A stretch of 64,000 bases of DNA from Pelomonas sp. Root1237 (GTDB lineage: Bacteria > Pseudomonadota > Gammaproteobacteria > Burkholderiales > Burkholderiaceae_C): positions 409,803-473,802 of the forward strand of contig NZ_LMDK01000016.1 of the NCBI RefSeq assembly GCF_001425055.1. The letters are read 5' to 3'. Positions 33,854-43,806 of the stretch are shown piece by piece. The position numbers and the translations under genes are program-made. A model generated the notes under the pieces. The model did not search any database. It worked only from the letters and a program-made list of their open reading frames with translations, and was not told the DNA's origin. Numbering within the stretch: position 1 is the stretch's first letter; each line of letters begins with the position of its first letter.

Positions 33854-35856
33854 TTGATGATCTCCGCCGAGGGCACGAAGGGCAGGATGCCCATGGATTG
33901 GTAGAGGGCCGAGGGCGGCAGCGCTTGCTCGCCCTTGATGACCAGCGCAATGCGCCGGATGGCGCGGATGTCGGCCACCGGGTCGCCGTCGATCAGCACG
34001 AGGTCGGCGCGCTTGCCGCGCTCGATGCTGCCAATCTCGCTCAGGCGGTCGCTGTATCTGGCGCCGTTCCAGGTCGCGATCTTCAGCGCCTGCGCGGCGG
34101 GGATGCCGGCCTGCACGTAGAGCTCCAGCTCGCGCTGCAGCGCAAAGCCGGGCGTTGCGTCCGTACCCGCCACCAGCGGGATGCCGGCTGCATGCATGCG
34201 GCGCAGCAAGTCCATCATGACCTTCCAGCTCGCGCCCCAGCGCCGGGCCTTGGTGTCGTCCATGTCGACTTCGGCCGACAGATAGCTGCGCTGCAGCACA
34301 GCCGGCCAGTTCGCGGACACCATTGCATAACTGGGATTGGGCTGACCCTGGCGCTGCGTGTACTGGGCCTCGAAGGCCGTCATCGTCGCATCGACGACCG
34401 TGCCCTTCTTCTTCAGCAGGGCCAGGAAGTCCTGCGTGCGGCGGTCATTGAGCTTGAGGTCGGCCGCTTTGTCGCCGGGCAGGTTGAAACGCAGCAGGGT
34501 GCGCGTGTCGTCGCCCTTGCTGACCAGGAAGTTCAGCGTGACCTGGTTGATGTGGTGCAGCTCGTCATAGCCCGCCTCGACCGCCTGGCGCGCCGTCATG
34601 AAGGCCGGCACATGGCCCCCGGTGCGCAGGCCCAGCTCGCGCGCATGCGCCACCATGGGCTTGACCCACTCGGGGCGGATGGAGTTGTAGAGCTTGAGCT
34701 GGCGGTAGCCGTGGGCGGCGTACCAATCAATGGCGGCCAGGGCCTCGTCCAGGTTGTCGGCCACGAAGTCGGACTGCGAAGAGAACGGGCTCTTGCCCTC
34801 GATGAAACCATTGGCCGCGATGCGTGGGCCGAGCACCTCGCCGCGCTCGATGCGGCCTTTCAGTTCGGCCAGGTCGGCATTGCTGTTGCCGACATCGCGC
34901 ACGGCCGTCACGCCCGCGGCCAGGTTCAGCAGCAGCGCGCTGGCGTCCAGGTGGGCATGCATGTCGATGAAGCCCGGCAGCAGCGTGCGGCCCTTGCCGC
35001 TGATGCGCTGGGCAGGCTCGGCGTTCTTCAGGCTGCCGGGCTTGGCTATTGCCGCGATGCGCCCCTCGAGCAGGTAGACATCGGACGGCCCGCGCAGCAC
35101 AGCGGCCTGCGAGTCGAACCAGCGCACGCCTTCGATGACGGTCAAGCCGGGCAGCGGCTTGGGCAGGGTCTTGGCCAGGCGCTCCAGCCGCGCCAGTTGC
35201 GCAGCCTTCTGCACGTCGGACAGCCGGTCCATCTCGGCCTCGAAGCCCTGCAGCAGCGTGCCGCCCCAGCCCGGCGAGACCTGGGCGAACAGCGCCTGGT
35301 TGTCCTCGCGCAGCCAGAGGTAGCTGGGATCGAGATCCAGGCCGTCGATGGCGTACAGGCCAACCTCGAAGCTGGCACCGGCCGGCTTGAGCGTCTGCAC
35401 GCGCTCGATGCTGATCTGGCCCACCGGCAACGCGGCCGCGCGGTGGTCGGAGCGCTGCAGCAGGGTGCGCGCCAGGCGGCCGGCCCAGGCCGGGCTGGCC
35501 TGCACGGGCAGATAGACGAGATCGCGGCCCACGCCGGGCTTGTCGCCGCGGTCCACGGGCGAGCGCCAGCTGGCACGGCCGTCCTTGAGCTCGAAGCTTT
35601 CGTCGATGCGCGCGCCGTAGGTTGAGACGCCCTCGGTGCGGTAGGCCGCCCAAGTGCCGTCTGCGGCCAGTTCCAGCACCTCCTTCTGGTCGGGCCCGCG
35701 GCCGTTGTTGCGGTAGCTGTAGTCGGTCTCGAGGCGGGTGGCCGTTTCGGTGACCTTGAGGTGACCGCAGGCGGTCTTGGCACACACCACGGTGTAGGTC
35801 TGGGCCTGGACAGCGCCGGCAACACACAGCGCGAACAGCAAGGGCAGCAGCTTCAT
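33850..35856 (-). CDS. Exported amidohydrolase-superfamily enzyme
   Basis: 668 residues with signal peptide (MKLLPLLFALCVAGAVQA). After a ~270-residue N-terminal domain the amidohydrolase barrel begins: GKGRTLLPGFIDMHAHLD with the HxH metal pair, later HVPAF, HHINQ, and the catalytic Asp in LVAGTDATPG. The C-terminus ADLVLIDGDPVADI closes the composite beta domain. It resembles imidazolonepropionase-like or prolidase-like amidohydrolases, which here act in the periplasm. The N-terminal domain is unusual for the family. It is coupled to the downstream peptide-binding protein gene, consistent with peptide or amide scavenging. Confidence 0.85.
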   Translation of the reverse strand: MKLLPLLFALCVAGAVQAQTYTVVCAKTACGHLKVTETATRLETDYSYRNNGRGPDQKEVLELAADGTWAAYRTEGVSTYGARIDESFELKDGRASWRSPVDRGDKPGVGRDLVYLPVQASPAWAGRLARTLLQRSDHRAAALPVGQISIERVQTLKPAGASFEVGLYAIDGLDLDPSYLWLREDNQALFAQVSPGWGGTLLQGFEAEMDRLSDVQKAAQLARLERLAKTLPKPLPGLTVIEGVRWFDSQAAVLRGPSDVYLLEGRIAAIAKPGSLKNAEPAQRISGKGRTLLPGFIDMHAHLDASALLLNLAAGVTAVRDVGNSNADLAELKGRIERGEVLGPRIAANGFIEGKSPFSSQSDFVADNLDEALAAIDWYAAHGYRQLKLYNSIRPEWVKPMVAHARELGLRTGGHVPAFMTARQAVEAGYDELHHINQVTLNFLVSKGDDTRTLLRFNLPGDKAADLKLNDRRTQDFLALLKKKGTVVDATMTAFEAQYTQRQGQPNPSYAMVSANWPAVLQRSYLSAEVDMDDTKARRWGASWKVMMDLLRRMHAAGIPLVAGTDATPGFALQRELELYVQAGIPAAQALKIATWNGARYSDRLSEIGSIERGKRADLVLIDGDPVADIRAIRRIALVIKGEQALPPSALYQSMGILPFVPSAEIIK

Positions 35857-35871
35857 GAGGCGGTTTCTGTC

Positions 35872-36360
35872 TTAGGTGGCGCGGACTTTACTGAGGGAGG
35901 CGACACCCTTGTTTGCGAGCATGTCCGCGCGCTCGTTGCCGGGGTCGCCCGCATGGCCCTTGACCCAGCGCCAGTCGACCGTATGCAACTTGCGCAGCGC
36001 GTCCAGCCGCTGCCAGAGGTCGGCGTTCTTGACCGGCTTGCCGTCGGCCGTCTTCCAGCCACGGCGCTGCCAGTTGATGATCCATTCGGTGATGCCCTTG
36101 CGCACGTATTCGCTGTCCAGGTAGACGACGACGTCGCAGCTGCGCTTGAGCGAGGCCAGGGCCTCGATGGGCGCGGTCAGCTCCATGCGGTTGTTGGTCG
36201 TCTCGCGCTCGCCGCCGAAGAGCTCCTTGTCGTGGCCGCCGCTGCTCAGCCAGGCACCCCAGCCGCCAGGGCCGGGGTTGCCCTTGCAGGCGCCGTCGGT
36301 GTAGATGGTGACCTGCGGGCGCTTGATAAGGGTGGTGGGCTTGGGGGTCGGTTCGGTCAT
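35872..36360 (-). CDS. rnhA: Ribonuclease HI
   Basis: 162 residues. It degrades RNA in RNA-DNA hybrids. Catalytic carboxylates: Asp in [19 protein letters not shown], Glu in [13 protein letters not shown], Asp in [12 protein letters not shown], and Asp in [10 protein letters not shown]. The start at 36360 overlaps the methyltransferase stop by 4 bp (ATGA). The longer frame upstream is the shadow of that gene. Its position beside a methyltransferase and gloB matches the conserved gloB-yafS-rnhA order of proteobacteria. Confidence 0.96.
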   Translation of the reverse strand: MTEPTPKPTTLIKRPQVTIYTDGACKGNPGPGGWGAWLSSGGHDKELFGGERETTNNRMELTAPIEALASLKRSCDVVVYLDSEYVRKGITEWIINWQRRGWKTADGKPVKNADLWQRLDALRKLHTVDWRWVKGHAGDPGNERADMLANKGVASLSKVRAT

Positions 36361-37088
36361 TCTTTTTTGTGGTGGTTGTTCAGCGCAACGGCGGGCGCCT
36401 TTTTTGCCGCTGCACGCGAGTTCTTGGCCAGGCCGATCATGCGCATGCCGTGCACGCGCTTGACCGCCTGGATGAAATAGACCGCACCCAGCACCGGCCA
36501 CCAGCGCGAGCCGATGCCGTCGACCCAGCGCCAGCGCTGCAGCCACGCCTCGGAGCGCAGCGGTGGCCGATAGATGCCGAAGCGCGCCGCCTCGACGTCA
36601 AAACTCAGCAGCTTGAGCCAGTCGCGCAGCCGCCAGTAGCCGATGAAGTCGCCATCACGGGGCAGATAGGGCTCGCCGCGGCGCTTGAGGCGGCCGAGGT
36701 TCTGGCGCAGGCCCCAGAGGCTGGCCGGGTTCAGGCCGAAGACGATGAGCCGCCCCTCGGGCCGCAGCACGCGCTCGACTTCGCGCAGCAATGCGTGGGC
36801 GTCGGGCGCCAGCTCCAGCGCGTGCGGCAGCAGCACGAGGTCGAGGCTGGCGCTTTCGAAAGGTAGCGCGTCAAAATCGCAAAGCAGGTCACGACCGGCC
36901 AGCCAGCGGTGGGGCATGCGGTTGGTCTGCAGACCGTTCAGTTCGGGCAGGCCGAGTTGTAAGGCGTGAAACCCGAACAAATCGGTCACGGCTGCGTCGA
37001 CCTGGGCCTGCTCCCAGGCAAGCAGATGGTGCCCGGGCGGGGTTTGCAGCCAGGCTGTCAAATCTATACTCGGCGCTTTATCTGTCAT
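36357..37088 (-). CDS. SAM-dependent methyltransferase (YafS-like)
   Basis: 243 residues. Class I methyltransferase core: [26 protein letters not shown] is the motif II/III region and [23 protein letters not shown] is typical of the YafS/Methyltransf_11 group. The glycine-rich SAM-binding loop is weak. The substrate is unknown. It is divergent from gloB with 12 bp between start codons, and its stop overlaps rnhA. This is the ancestral order next to rnhA and gloB. Confidence 0.85.
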   Translation of the reverse strand: MTDKAPSIDLTAWLQTPPGHHLLAWEQAQVDAAVTDLFGFHALQLGLPELNGLQTNRMPHRWLAGRDLLCDFDALPFESASLDLVLLPHALELAPDAHALLREVERVLRPEGRLIVFGLNPASLWGLRQNLGRLKRRGEPYLPRDGDFIGYWRLRDWLKLLSFDVEAARFGIYRPPLRSEAWLQRWRWVDGIGSRWWPVLGAVYFIQAVKRVHGMRMIGLAKNSRAAAKKAPAVALNNHHKKE

Positions 37089-37100
37089 GGGTTGGCGCCA

Positions 37101-37898
37101 TTGACGCTCAGTTTGACGCTCACGCCGCTTCCTGCATTCGACGACAACTACCTCTGGCTGCTGGACAACGGCCGCGAGGCCCTCGTCGTCGACCCCGGCG
37201 ACGCCGCGCCGGTGGCTGCGGCGCTGGATGCCCGGGGCCTGACGCTGGCGGGCATTCTATTGACCCACCACCATGGCGATCACGTCGGTGGCGTCGACGC
37301 ACTGCGGCCGCGCCTGCAAGGCCCCATCTACGGCCCCGTCCACGAGGAGCTGCCTGAGCCAGTACAGCGCCTGCATGGCGGCGATGCGGTCGAGTTGCTC
37401 GGCCTCAAGTTCGCCGTCATGGACGTGCCCGGCCACACCGCGGGTCACATCGCCTACTTTGCTGCTGACGTCCCTGGCAGCGACCCCCTGCTCTTCTGCG
37501 GCGACACCCTCTTCAGCGCCGGCTGTGGCCGCCTCTTCGAAGGCACGCCGGCGCAGATGCATGCCTCGCTGCAATCCCTGGCCGCGCTGCCGTCCGAGAC
37601 CCAGGTCTGTTGCGCCCATGAATACACCCTGTCCAACCTGCGCTTTGCGCGCGAGGTGGACCCGGCCAACGCGGCGCTGGCGACCTATGCCGCCTGGTGC
37701 GAGGCCGAACGCGCCGCCGGCCGGCCCACGCTGCCCGGCCGCATCGGCAACGAGGTGCGCATCAACCCTTTCCTGCGTTGTACCGAAGCCGCTCTGCGTG
37801 AGGCCGCTCGCCGCCACGCCCCCCTCAAACTCCCGGCCGCGCCCAGCCCGGTCGATGTGTTCGCCACCCTGCGCGAATGGAAGAACGGATTCCGATGA
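37101..37898 (+). CDS. gloB: Hydroxyacylglutathione hydrolase (glyoxalase II)
   Basis: 265 residues. Hydrolyses S-D-lactoylglutathione to glutathione and D-lactate. Metallo-beta-lactamase fold with THHHGDHVGGVDAL for the two metals, further ligands in VPGHTAGHIAYF and FCGDTLFSAGCGRLFEG, and CCAHEYTLSN. No in-frame ATG lies near the conserved start; TTG 37101 (or TTG 37113) must be used, a rare choice. The stop overlaps the mltD ATG (ATGA). Confidence 0.93.
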   Translation: MTLSLTLTPLPAFDDNYLWLLDNGREALVVDPGDAAPVAAALDARGLTLAGILLTHHHGDHVGGVDALRPRLQGPIYGPVHEELPEPVQRLHGGDAVELLGLKFAVMDVPGHTAGHIAYFAADVPGSDPLLFCGDTLFSAGCGRLFEGTPAQMHASLQSLAALPSETQVCCAHEYTLSNLRFAREVDPANAALATYAAWCEAERAAGRPTLPGRIGNEVRINPFLRCTEAALREAARRHAPLKLPAAPSPVDVFATLREWKNGFR

Positions 37899-39454
37899 CC
37901 CTGATTCACCGACTCTCTCCCCTGGTGTTGGCTGCCCTGCTTGCCGCCTGCGCCACCACCGCTCCGGTCGATCCCGCCAGCCTCGACACCCCGCCTACCC
38001 CACTCCCCGTTGCCGCTGAACCTGCCCCCGCGCCGCTGACGCTCGCGGCACCCGCGCCGGTGCGCGCCATCGCGGCCGAGCTGCTCGAGGACAACCTGCG
38101 CCCCGGCGAGAAGGTCGACCTCGACGCGCCGGATGTGAACGCCGACCTCTGGGCCCGCGTGCGCAAGGGCTTCCAGCTGCAGGACCTGGACGACGACTGG
38201 GTGCGCAAGGCCGAGGCCTGGTACACCGCGCGCCCCGACTACGTCGAGCGCATGACGACGCGCGGCAGCCGCTACCTCTTCCACATCCTGGACGAAGTCG
38301 AGAAGCGCGGCATGCCGGCCGAGCTGGCACTGCTGCCCTTCGTGGAGAGCGCCTTCGTCACGCATGCCGTGTCCACCGCCAAGGCCACCGGCATGTGGCA
38401 GTTCATGCCCGCCACCGGGCGCGACTTCGATCTCAAGCAGAACATCTTCCGCGACGACCGACGCGACGTGCTGGCCTCCACCCGCGCCGCGCTGGACTAC
38501 CTCGGCCGCCTGCACAAGCAGTTCGGTGACTGGCATCTGGCGCTGGCGGCCTACAACTGGGGCCAGGGCAATGTGCAGAAGGCGGTGGCGCGCAATCAAA
38601 AGCTCGGCCTGCCGACCGACTACGCCAGCCTGAAGATGCCCGATGAAACGCGCTACTACGTGCCCAAGCTGCAGGCGGTGAAGAACATCGTCTTCGCACC
38701 CGATCGCTATGCGCTGACGCTGCCGGTGGTGGCCAACCACCCGTATTTCCTGAGCGTGAAGATCGAGCGCGACATCGACGTGGCCCTGGCCGCCCAGCTT
38801 GCCGGCATCACGCTGGAAACCTTCCAGCAGTTCAACCCGCAGATGAACAAGCCGGTCATCCTGGCCGCCGCCACGCCCCAGGTGCTGCTGCCTTATGACC
38901 AGGCCAGTGCCTTCGCCGAGAACCTGGCCCGCCACAGCGGCCCGCTCGCGAGCTGGACGGCCTGGGTCGTGCCCAAGACCATGAGCCCGGGCGAGGCCGC
39001 CAAGCGTGCCGGCACCAGCGAAGCGCTGCTGCGCGACATCAACAAGATTCCGCCCAAGATGCTCGTGAAGGCCGGTTCGACGCTGCTGGTGCCGCGCGGC
39101 GAACACATCGTCGCCGACGTGTCCGAGCGCCTGGCTGACACCGCCGCGCTCAACCTCGCGCCCGACGCGCCGCCGCTGCGCCGCGTGACACACAAGGCCG
39201 GCAAGGCTGACACCGTGGCCACCATCGCCGCCCGCTACAAGGTGCGCAGCGAGCAGGTGGCGCAGTGGAACAAGCTGGCCGCCAACGGCCGCCTCAAGCC
39301 GGGCCAGGCCGTCGTCGTCTACACCGCCTATTCGCCGGCCAAGGCGCCGGTGGCCAAGGCGACGCCCGCCAAGGTCGTGAAGGTGGCCGCCAAGGCGCAG
39401 CCCAAGGGCAAGGGCGGCAAGGGCCGCACCGTCGTGGCCGCGGCCACGCCCTGA
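37895..39454 (+). CDS. mltD: Membrane-bound lytic murein transglycosylase D
   Basis: 519 residues. Lipoprotein signal with lipobox LAACAT; cleaves peptidoglycan glycan strands to 1,6-anhydro products. The SLT domain holds the catalytic Glu in LALLPFVESAFVTHA, and continues with GMWQFMPATGRDFDLKQ and LAAYNWGQGNVQKA. C-terminal LysM-type repeats (THKAGKADTVATIAARYKV, ~residue 430) bind peptidoglycan. A Lys/Ala-rich tail ends the protein. It is coupled to gloB through a 4-bp overlap, as in many proteobacteria. Confidence 0.94.
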   Translation: MTLIHRLSPLVLAALLAACATTAPVDPASLDTPPTPLPVAAEPAPAPLTLAAPAPVRAIAAELLEDNLRPGEKVDLDAPDVNADLWARVRKGFQLQDLDDDWVRKAEAWYTARPDYVERMTTRGSRYLFHILDEVEKRGMPAELALLPFVESAFVTHAVSTAKATGMWQFMPATGRDFDLKQNIFRDDRRDVLASTRAALDYLGRLHKQFGDWHLALAAYNWGQGNVQKAVARNQKLGLPTDYASLKMPDETRYYVPKLQAVKNIVFAPDRYALTLPVVANHPYFLSVKIERDIDVALAAQLAGITLETFQQFNPQMNKPVILAAATPQVLLPYDQASAFAENLARHSGPLASWTAWVVPKTMSPGEAAKRAGTSEALLRDINKIPPKMLVKAGSTLLVPRGEHIVADVSERLADTAALNLAPDAPPLRRVTHKAGKADTVATIAARYKVRSEQVAQWNKLAANGRLKPGQAVVVYTAYSPAKAPVAKATPAKVVKVAAKAQPKGKGGKGRTVVAAATP

Positions 39455-39462
39455 GCCTTATT

Positions 39463-39855
39463 TCAGCGAACGAGGAACAGTGCGACGCAGGCCGCCAGGC
39501 CTGCAGCCCACACCAATGAGCGCAGCGAGGCGCGGTCCGCCACATAGAGGCCAATAAAGGCCAGGCGCGCAGCGACGAATCCCACGGCCAGCGCATCCAC
39601 GCTGCCCTGCGCGGCCTGGTGCTGATGGGCGACAAAGAGGCCGGCGACGAAGATGGGCAGGGCCTCCCAGCTGTTGGCCTGGGCCGCGTTGGCCCGCGCC
39701 TGCCAGCCGTCGAGCTTGGCCAGCCATTCGCGCGGCTGGTTGTTGTCGAAACCGCCATCACGCCTGCGCTTGCCGAAGCCCTTGGACTTGGCCAGGAATG
39801 TGCAGCCCAGGGGCAGCAGGCAGGCGACGAGCAGGCAGAGTTGGGCAATCGTCAT
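39463..39855 (-). CDS. MAPEG-family membrane protein
   Basis: 130 residues with about four hydrophobic helices: N-terminal LCLLVACLLPLGCTFLA, LPIFVAGLFVAHQ, and the last two near residues 85-130. The central block NNQPREWLAKLDGWQARANAAQANSWEALP is typical of bacterial MAPEG proteins (eicosanoid/glutathione-related membrane family). The catalytic role is not established. It is convergent with mltD (8 bp apart) and lies 10 bp downstream of recR. Confidence 0.85.
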   Translation of the reverse strand: MTIAQLCLLVACLLPLGCTFLAKSKGFGKRRRDGGFDNNQPREWLAKLDGWQARANAAQANSWEALPIFVAGLFVAHQHQAAQGSVDALAVGFVAARLAFIGLYVADRASLRSLVWAAGLAACVALFLVR

Positions 39856-39865
39856 CCGGGCTTCC

Positions 39866-40447
39866 TCAGCGTCGATCAGTCAAGGCATGAGCTATGGTGC
39901 CCAGGTCCACGTATTCGAGCTCACTGCCAACCGGCACGCCGCGCGCAAGCCGCGTCGACTTGATGCTCCGGGCGCGCAGCGCCTCGGCCAGTACATGGGC
40001 CGTGGCCTCGCCCTCGGCGGTGAAGCTGGTGGCGAGGATGACTTCCTCGACACCTTCCTCGCTCGCCCGCGCCAGCAATTCGGCCGCGCCGATCTGGCGC
40101 GTGCCCACACCATCGAGCGGCGACAGCCGCCCCAGCAGCACGAAGTAGTAGCCGCGATAGGACGCGGTGCGCTCCAGCGCCGCCTGGTCGGCCGGCGTCT
40201 CGACGACGCACAGCAGCCGCGCGTCGCGGTCGGCGTCCGCGCAGACGCTGCAGATCGGCGTTTCGCTGAAGGTATGGCAGCGCTCGCAATGCTTGATGTG
40301 CTCGCCCGCCGCCGTCAGCGCATCAGCCAGACGCGGCATGGCCAGCCGGTCATGCTGCAGCAGGTGGTAGGCCATGCGCTGGGCCGACTTCTGGCCCACG
40401 CCGGGCAGGCGCTTGAGCGCCTCGATGAGGGTCTCGAGCGCGGTCAA
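39866..40447 (-). CDS. recR: Recombination protein RecR
   Basis: 193 residues, full length. Works with RecFO to load RecA at gaps. N-terminal helix-hairpin-helix ([20 protein letters not shown]), a C4 zinc finger ([16 protein letters not shown]), and a TOPRIM domain with LCVVETPAD and the [10 protein letters not shown] motif. In the dnaX-ybaB-recR order conserved across bacteria. 7 bp from ybaB. Confidence 0.97.
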   Translation of the reverse strand: MTALETLIEALKRLPGVGQKSAQRMAYHLLQHDRLAMPRLADALTAAGEHIKHCERCHTFSETPICSVCADADRDARLLCVVETPADQAALERTASYRGYYFVLLGRLSPLDGVGTRQIGAAELLARASEEGVEEVILATSFTAEGEATAHVLAEALRARSIKSTRLARGVPVGSELEYVDLGTIAHALTDRR

Positions 40448-40454
40448 GTCGAGA

Positions 40455-40781
40455 TCAAAACGGGAACTTCATGCCGGGGGGCATCGGCATGCCTTGAGTC
40501 AGCTTGCCCATCTTCTCGGAGCTGGTCGCCTCGGCGCGGCGGGCTGCGTCGTTGAAGGCGGCGGCGACGAGGTCTTCCAGCATGTCCTTGTCATCGGCCA
40601 GCAGGCTGGGGTCGATGGTCACGCGGCGAACCTCGTGCTTGCAGGTCATCAGCACCTTCACGAGCCCGGCGCCACTCTGGCCCTCGACCTCGATGTTGGC
40701 GAGTTCGTCCTGCGCCTTCTTCAGGTTGTCTTGCATCGCCTGGGCTTGCTTCATCAAGCCGGCGAGTTGGCCTTTCATCAT
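40455..40781 (-). CDS. ybaB: YbaB/EbfC family nucleoid-associated protein
   Basis: 108 residues. Small DNA-binding dimer: [61 protein letters not shown] is the conserved YbaB core. It lies between dnaX and recR with 7-15-bp gaps, the usual arrangement. The C-terminal Met/Pro-rich tail ([13 protein letters not shown]) is common in beta-proteobacterial members. Confidence 0.95.
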   Translation of the reverse strand: MMKGQLAGLMKQAQAMQDNLKKAQDELANIEVEGQSGAGLVKVLMTCKHEVRRVTIDPSLLADDKDMLEDLVAAAFNDAARRAEATSSEKMGKLTQGMPMPPGMKFPF

Positions 40782-40795
40782 GATCGTGTCCTTGT

Positions 40796-42643
40796 CTACG
40801 GAGTGGGCGTCAGCGGCTGCACCGAACCGGGCAGGATGCGTGCCGACGGGAATTGGGAAAGCAGTGTCCGCGTCATCGGATGCTGGGCGGCGAGGTCTTC
40901 GGCCGCACGCTGCTGGGCTTCGGCCCGGGCGACCGTGCGCAGGGCGATGGAGTCTTCGGCCACGCCGACCTCAATGTCGAGCTTTGCGTCGAGGGCCGCT
41001 TCGAGTTTGCTGACCAGGGCCGGCGCGCGCAGCGATTCGCGCTCGACGCGCAGCGTCCAGACCTCGCGGCCGTCGGCGCTGGCGCAGCCCAGGGCCTGGG
41101 CCTGGCGGGCCAGCTCGCCCGTCATGCCCACCAGGTTGAGGGCCGCGATGCGCTCGGCCCACTGCGCACCTTCGGGCGTCTCGCGCAGCTCGGCGCGGCG
41201 CGGCGCTTCGGGCTCGCGAGCCGCAGCAGCCACCGGCGCGGGCGCGTCATCCGCTTCCATCCACGGCGGCGGCGCATCGTCGGGCGGCGGGCCATCCATG
41301 TCGTCATCGGCCTGCGCCTCGACTTCGACCGGGCGCGGGCGCAGTCGGTCGCTGAGCCTGGGGGCGGCCGGCTCGGCCACCACGGGCGCCGCGACCACCG
41401 GGACCGGCGCGACAACCTTGGGCACCGCCACCGGCGCCGGTGGCGCCACCTTGGGCAGCGGCACGGCGACAACCGCCTTGGCCACTGCCGCCGGCCTCAC
41501 CAGGGCCGCGGCCTTGATGGGCTTGGGGCTCGTGCCGGCCGGCCGGAAGGCCAGCATGCGCAGCAGCACCATCAACAAACCCGCATATTCGTCTGGCGCC
41601 AGATGCAGCTCGGCGCGGCCATGCAGGGCCATGCTGTACATCAGCTGGATCTCGTCGGCCGGAAGTAGAGCAGCCAGGCGGCGGATCTCGGCGGTTTCGG
41701 TGTCGGCATCGTCCAGCGCCATCGGCGCGGCCTGGGCCAGGGCCATCTGCTGCAGCAGCGTGGCCAGGTCCTCCAGCGTGCCGGCGGCCGACAGGCCCGC
41801 GCCACGCAGCGCATCGGCCTGGGCCACGACGGCCTCACCGCTCGCCGCAGCCAGCGCATCCACGATGGCCACGACATGGCCGCGGTCGACGCTGCCCAGC
41901 ATCTGGCGCACGCCGGCTTCAGTCAGCGACCCCGCGCCGAAGGCGATGGCCTGGTCGGTCAACGACAGCCCGTCGCGCATCGAGCCGCGAGCCGCACGCG
42001 ACAGCAGGCGCAGCGCGCCCGGTTCGGCCGGTACGCTCTCCGCGCCCAGCACATTGCCCAGGTGCATCTGCACGTCCGCCGCCGCCATGGGCCGCAAGTT
42101 GAACTGCAGGCAGCGCGACAGCACGGTGACCGGCACCTTCTGCGGATCGGTCGTCGCCAGCACGAACTTCAAGTAGTCGGGCGGCTCCTCCAGCGTCTTC
42201 AGCATCGCGTTGAAGGCAGTGTTCGAGAGCATGTGCACTTCGTCGATCATGTAGACCTTGAAGCGCCCGACGACCGGCTTGTAGACGGCCTGGTCGAGCA
42301 GTTGCGAGATCTCTTCGACACCGCGGTTGGAGGCCGCGTCCAGCTCGACGTAGTCGACGAAGCGACCCGAATCGATATCCCGGCAGGCATGGCAGACGCC
42401 GCAGGGCTGGGCCGTGATGCCGCCTGTGCCGTCCGGCCCGGTGCAATTGAGGCTCTTGGCGAGGATGCGCGACACCGTCGTCTTGCCGACGCCGCGGGTG
42501 CCGGTGAACAGATAGGCGTGGTGCAGGCGCCCCTGCGTCAAGGCATTGGCGAGGGCCTGCACGACGTGCTCCTGCCCGACGAGCTGCTCGAAACTCTGCG
42601 GGCGGTATTTGCGGGCCAGGACCTGATAACTCATGCCGGTCAT
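40796..42643 (-). CDS. dnaX: DNA polymerase III subunits gamma and tau
   Basis: 615 residues. AAA+ clamp-loader subunit: [24 protein letters not shown] start, Walker [11 protein letters not shown], four-cysteine zinc module ([10 protein letters not shown] region), Walker B with DEVHML, sensor [12 protein letters not shown], and SRCLQFNL. A Pro/Val/Ala-rich linker leads to the tau-specific C-terminal domain. ATG 42643 has GGAGGG upstream; ATG 42634 is a close alternative. I saw no obvious frameshift heptamer with slippery A-runs, so a separate gamma form is unproven. Confidence 0.96.
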   Translation of the reverse strand: MTGMSYQVLARKYRPQSFEQLVGQEHVVQALANALTQGRLHHAYLFTGTRGVGKTTVSRILAKSLNCTGPDGTGGITAQPCGVCHACRDIDSGRFVDYVELDAASNRGVEEISQLLDQAVYKPVVGRFKVYMIDEVHMLSNTAFNAMLKTLEEPPDYLKFVLATTDPQKVPVTVLSRCLQFNLRPMAAADVQMHLGNVLGAESVPAEPGALRLLSRAARGSMRDGLSLTDQAIAFGAGSLTEAGVRQMLGSVDRGHVVAIVDALAAASGEAVVAQADALRGAGLSAAGTLEDLATLLQQMALAQAAPMALDDADTETAEIRRLAALLPADEIQLMYSMALHGRAELHLAPDEYAGLLMVLLRMLAFRPAGTSPKPIKAAALVRPAAVAKAVVAVPLPKVAPPAPVAVPKVVAPVPVVAAPVVAEPAAPRLSDRLRPRPVEVEAQADDDMDGPPPDDAPPPWMEADDAPAPVAAAAREPEAPRRAELRETPEGAQWAERIAALNLVGMTGELARQAQALGCASADGREVWTLRVERESLRAPALVSKLEAALDAKLDIEVGVAEDSIALRTVARAEAQQRAAEDLAAQHPMTRTLLSQFPSARILPGSVQPLTPTP

Positions 42644-42675
42644 TCTATGAGGGGCCCTCCGTCGATAATTGGCGG

Positions 42676-43788
42676 ATGACCAGTACCGCAGCCCCCCTCA
42701 CCTACGACCAAGCCGGCGTCAACTACGACCTGATCGACCCGCTGAAGATCACGGCCCAGCGCGCCGCCGCCGCCACGGCGACCCACCTCGCCGGCCACGG
42801 CTTCACCGAGGTCAAGGCCTCGCGTGGCGAGTCGGCCTATGTCGTCGACGTGGGGCCCTTCTATTTGGCCTCCATCGTCGAATGCCTGGGCACCAAGACC
42901 CTGGTGGCCGACGAGATGGCCAAGCTGACGGGCAAGAGCTTCTTCGCCGGCATCGCCCAGGACACCATCGCGATGGCCGTCAACGACCTGATCACCGTCG
43001 GCGCCACGCCGCTGGTCGTGCAGGCCTACTGGGCCGCCGGCGGCAGCGACTGGTTCGGCGACGCCCAGCGCGCCCAGGCCCTGGTGGCCGGCTGGAAGGC
43101 CGCCTGCGACACCTGCCAGGTCGCCTGGGGTGGCGGCGAGACGCCGGCCCTGGCCGGCATCGTCGAGGACGGCCGCATCGACCTGGCCGCGTCCTGTACC
43201 GGCCTCATCAACCCGAAGGAACGCCTGTCAGTGGGCGACAAGCTCGGTGCCGGCGACGCCATCGTGCTGCTGGCCTCCAGCGGCATCCATGCCAACGGCC
43301 TGAGCCTGGCACGCAAGCTGGCCGAGCGCCTGCCCCAGGGCTACCTCACCGAGATCGAGCCGGGCGTCAGCTACGGCGAGGCCCTGCTGGCGCCGACGGC
43401 CCTGTATTCGCCCGTCACCGAAGCGCTGTGGAAGGCCGGCATCGCGCCGCACTACTGCGCCAACATCACCGGCCACGGTTGGCGCAAGCTGCTGCGCCAC
43501 CCGAGCCAGCTGACCTACCGCATCCATACCGTGCCGCCCAAGACGGCGGTGCTGGACTTCATCCAGAAGCAAGCCGGCCAGGACGACCGCGAGGCCTATT
43601 CGACGCTGAACATGGGCGCGGGCTTTGCCATCTTCGTCAAGGCCGAGGACGCCGAGCGCACTGCGCAGGTGGCGCGCGACTGCGGCATTGAGGCCTGGGT
43701 GGCCGGCACGGTGGAAGCGGGCGAGAAGCAACTGCTGATCGAGCCGCTGGACATCCGCTTCAGCGAAGACGACCTACACCTGCGCTGA
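42676..43788 (+). CDS. Divergent PurM-like (AIR synthase-related) protein
   Basis: 370 residues with the PurM/PurL ATP-binding fold: TYDQAGVNYDLIDPLKI, CLGTKTLVADEM, MAVNDLITVGATPLVVQAYWA, and LLASSGIHANGLSLARKLAE. These parallel the canonical PurM motifs AGVDI and GVGTK, but several are changed, and the length exceeds typical ~345-residue PurM. It may be a true phosphoribosylformylglycinamidine cyclo-ligase of a variant clade or a paralogue acting on another substrate. A canonical purM is not in the window. The gene is alone, with repeat copy C after it. Confidence 0.7.
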   Translation: MTSTAAPLTYDQAGVNYDLIDPLKITAQRAAAATATHLAGHGFTEVKASRGESAYVVDVGPFYLASIVECLGTKTLVADEMAKLTGKSFFAGIAQDTIAMAVNDLITVGATPLVVQAYWAAGGSDWFGDAQRAQALVAGWKAACDTCQVAWGGGETPALAGIVEDGRIDLAASCTGLINPKERLSVGDKLGAGDAIVLLASSGIHANGLSLARKLAERLPQGYLTEIEPGVSYGEALLAPTALYSPVTEALWKAGIAPHYCANITGHGWRKLLRHPSQLTYRIHTVPPKTAVLDFIQKQAGQDDREAYSTLNMGAGFAIFVKAEDAERTAQVARDCGIEAWVAGTVEAGEKQLLIEPLDIRFSEDDLHLR

Positions 43789-43806
43789 TATGTGGTGTGA
43801 CGCTCC

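Noticed and set aside
40796-42643. dnaX programmed frameshift producing gamma
   Set aside because: No convincing A-rich slippery heptamer with a following hairpin was seen.
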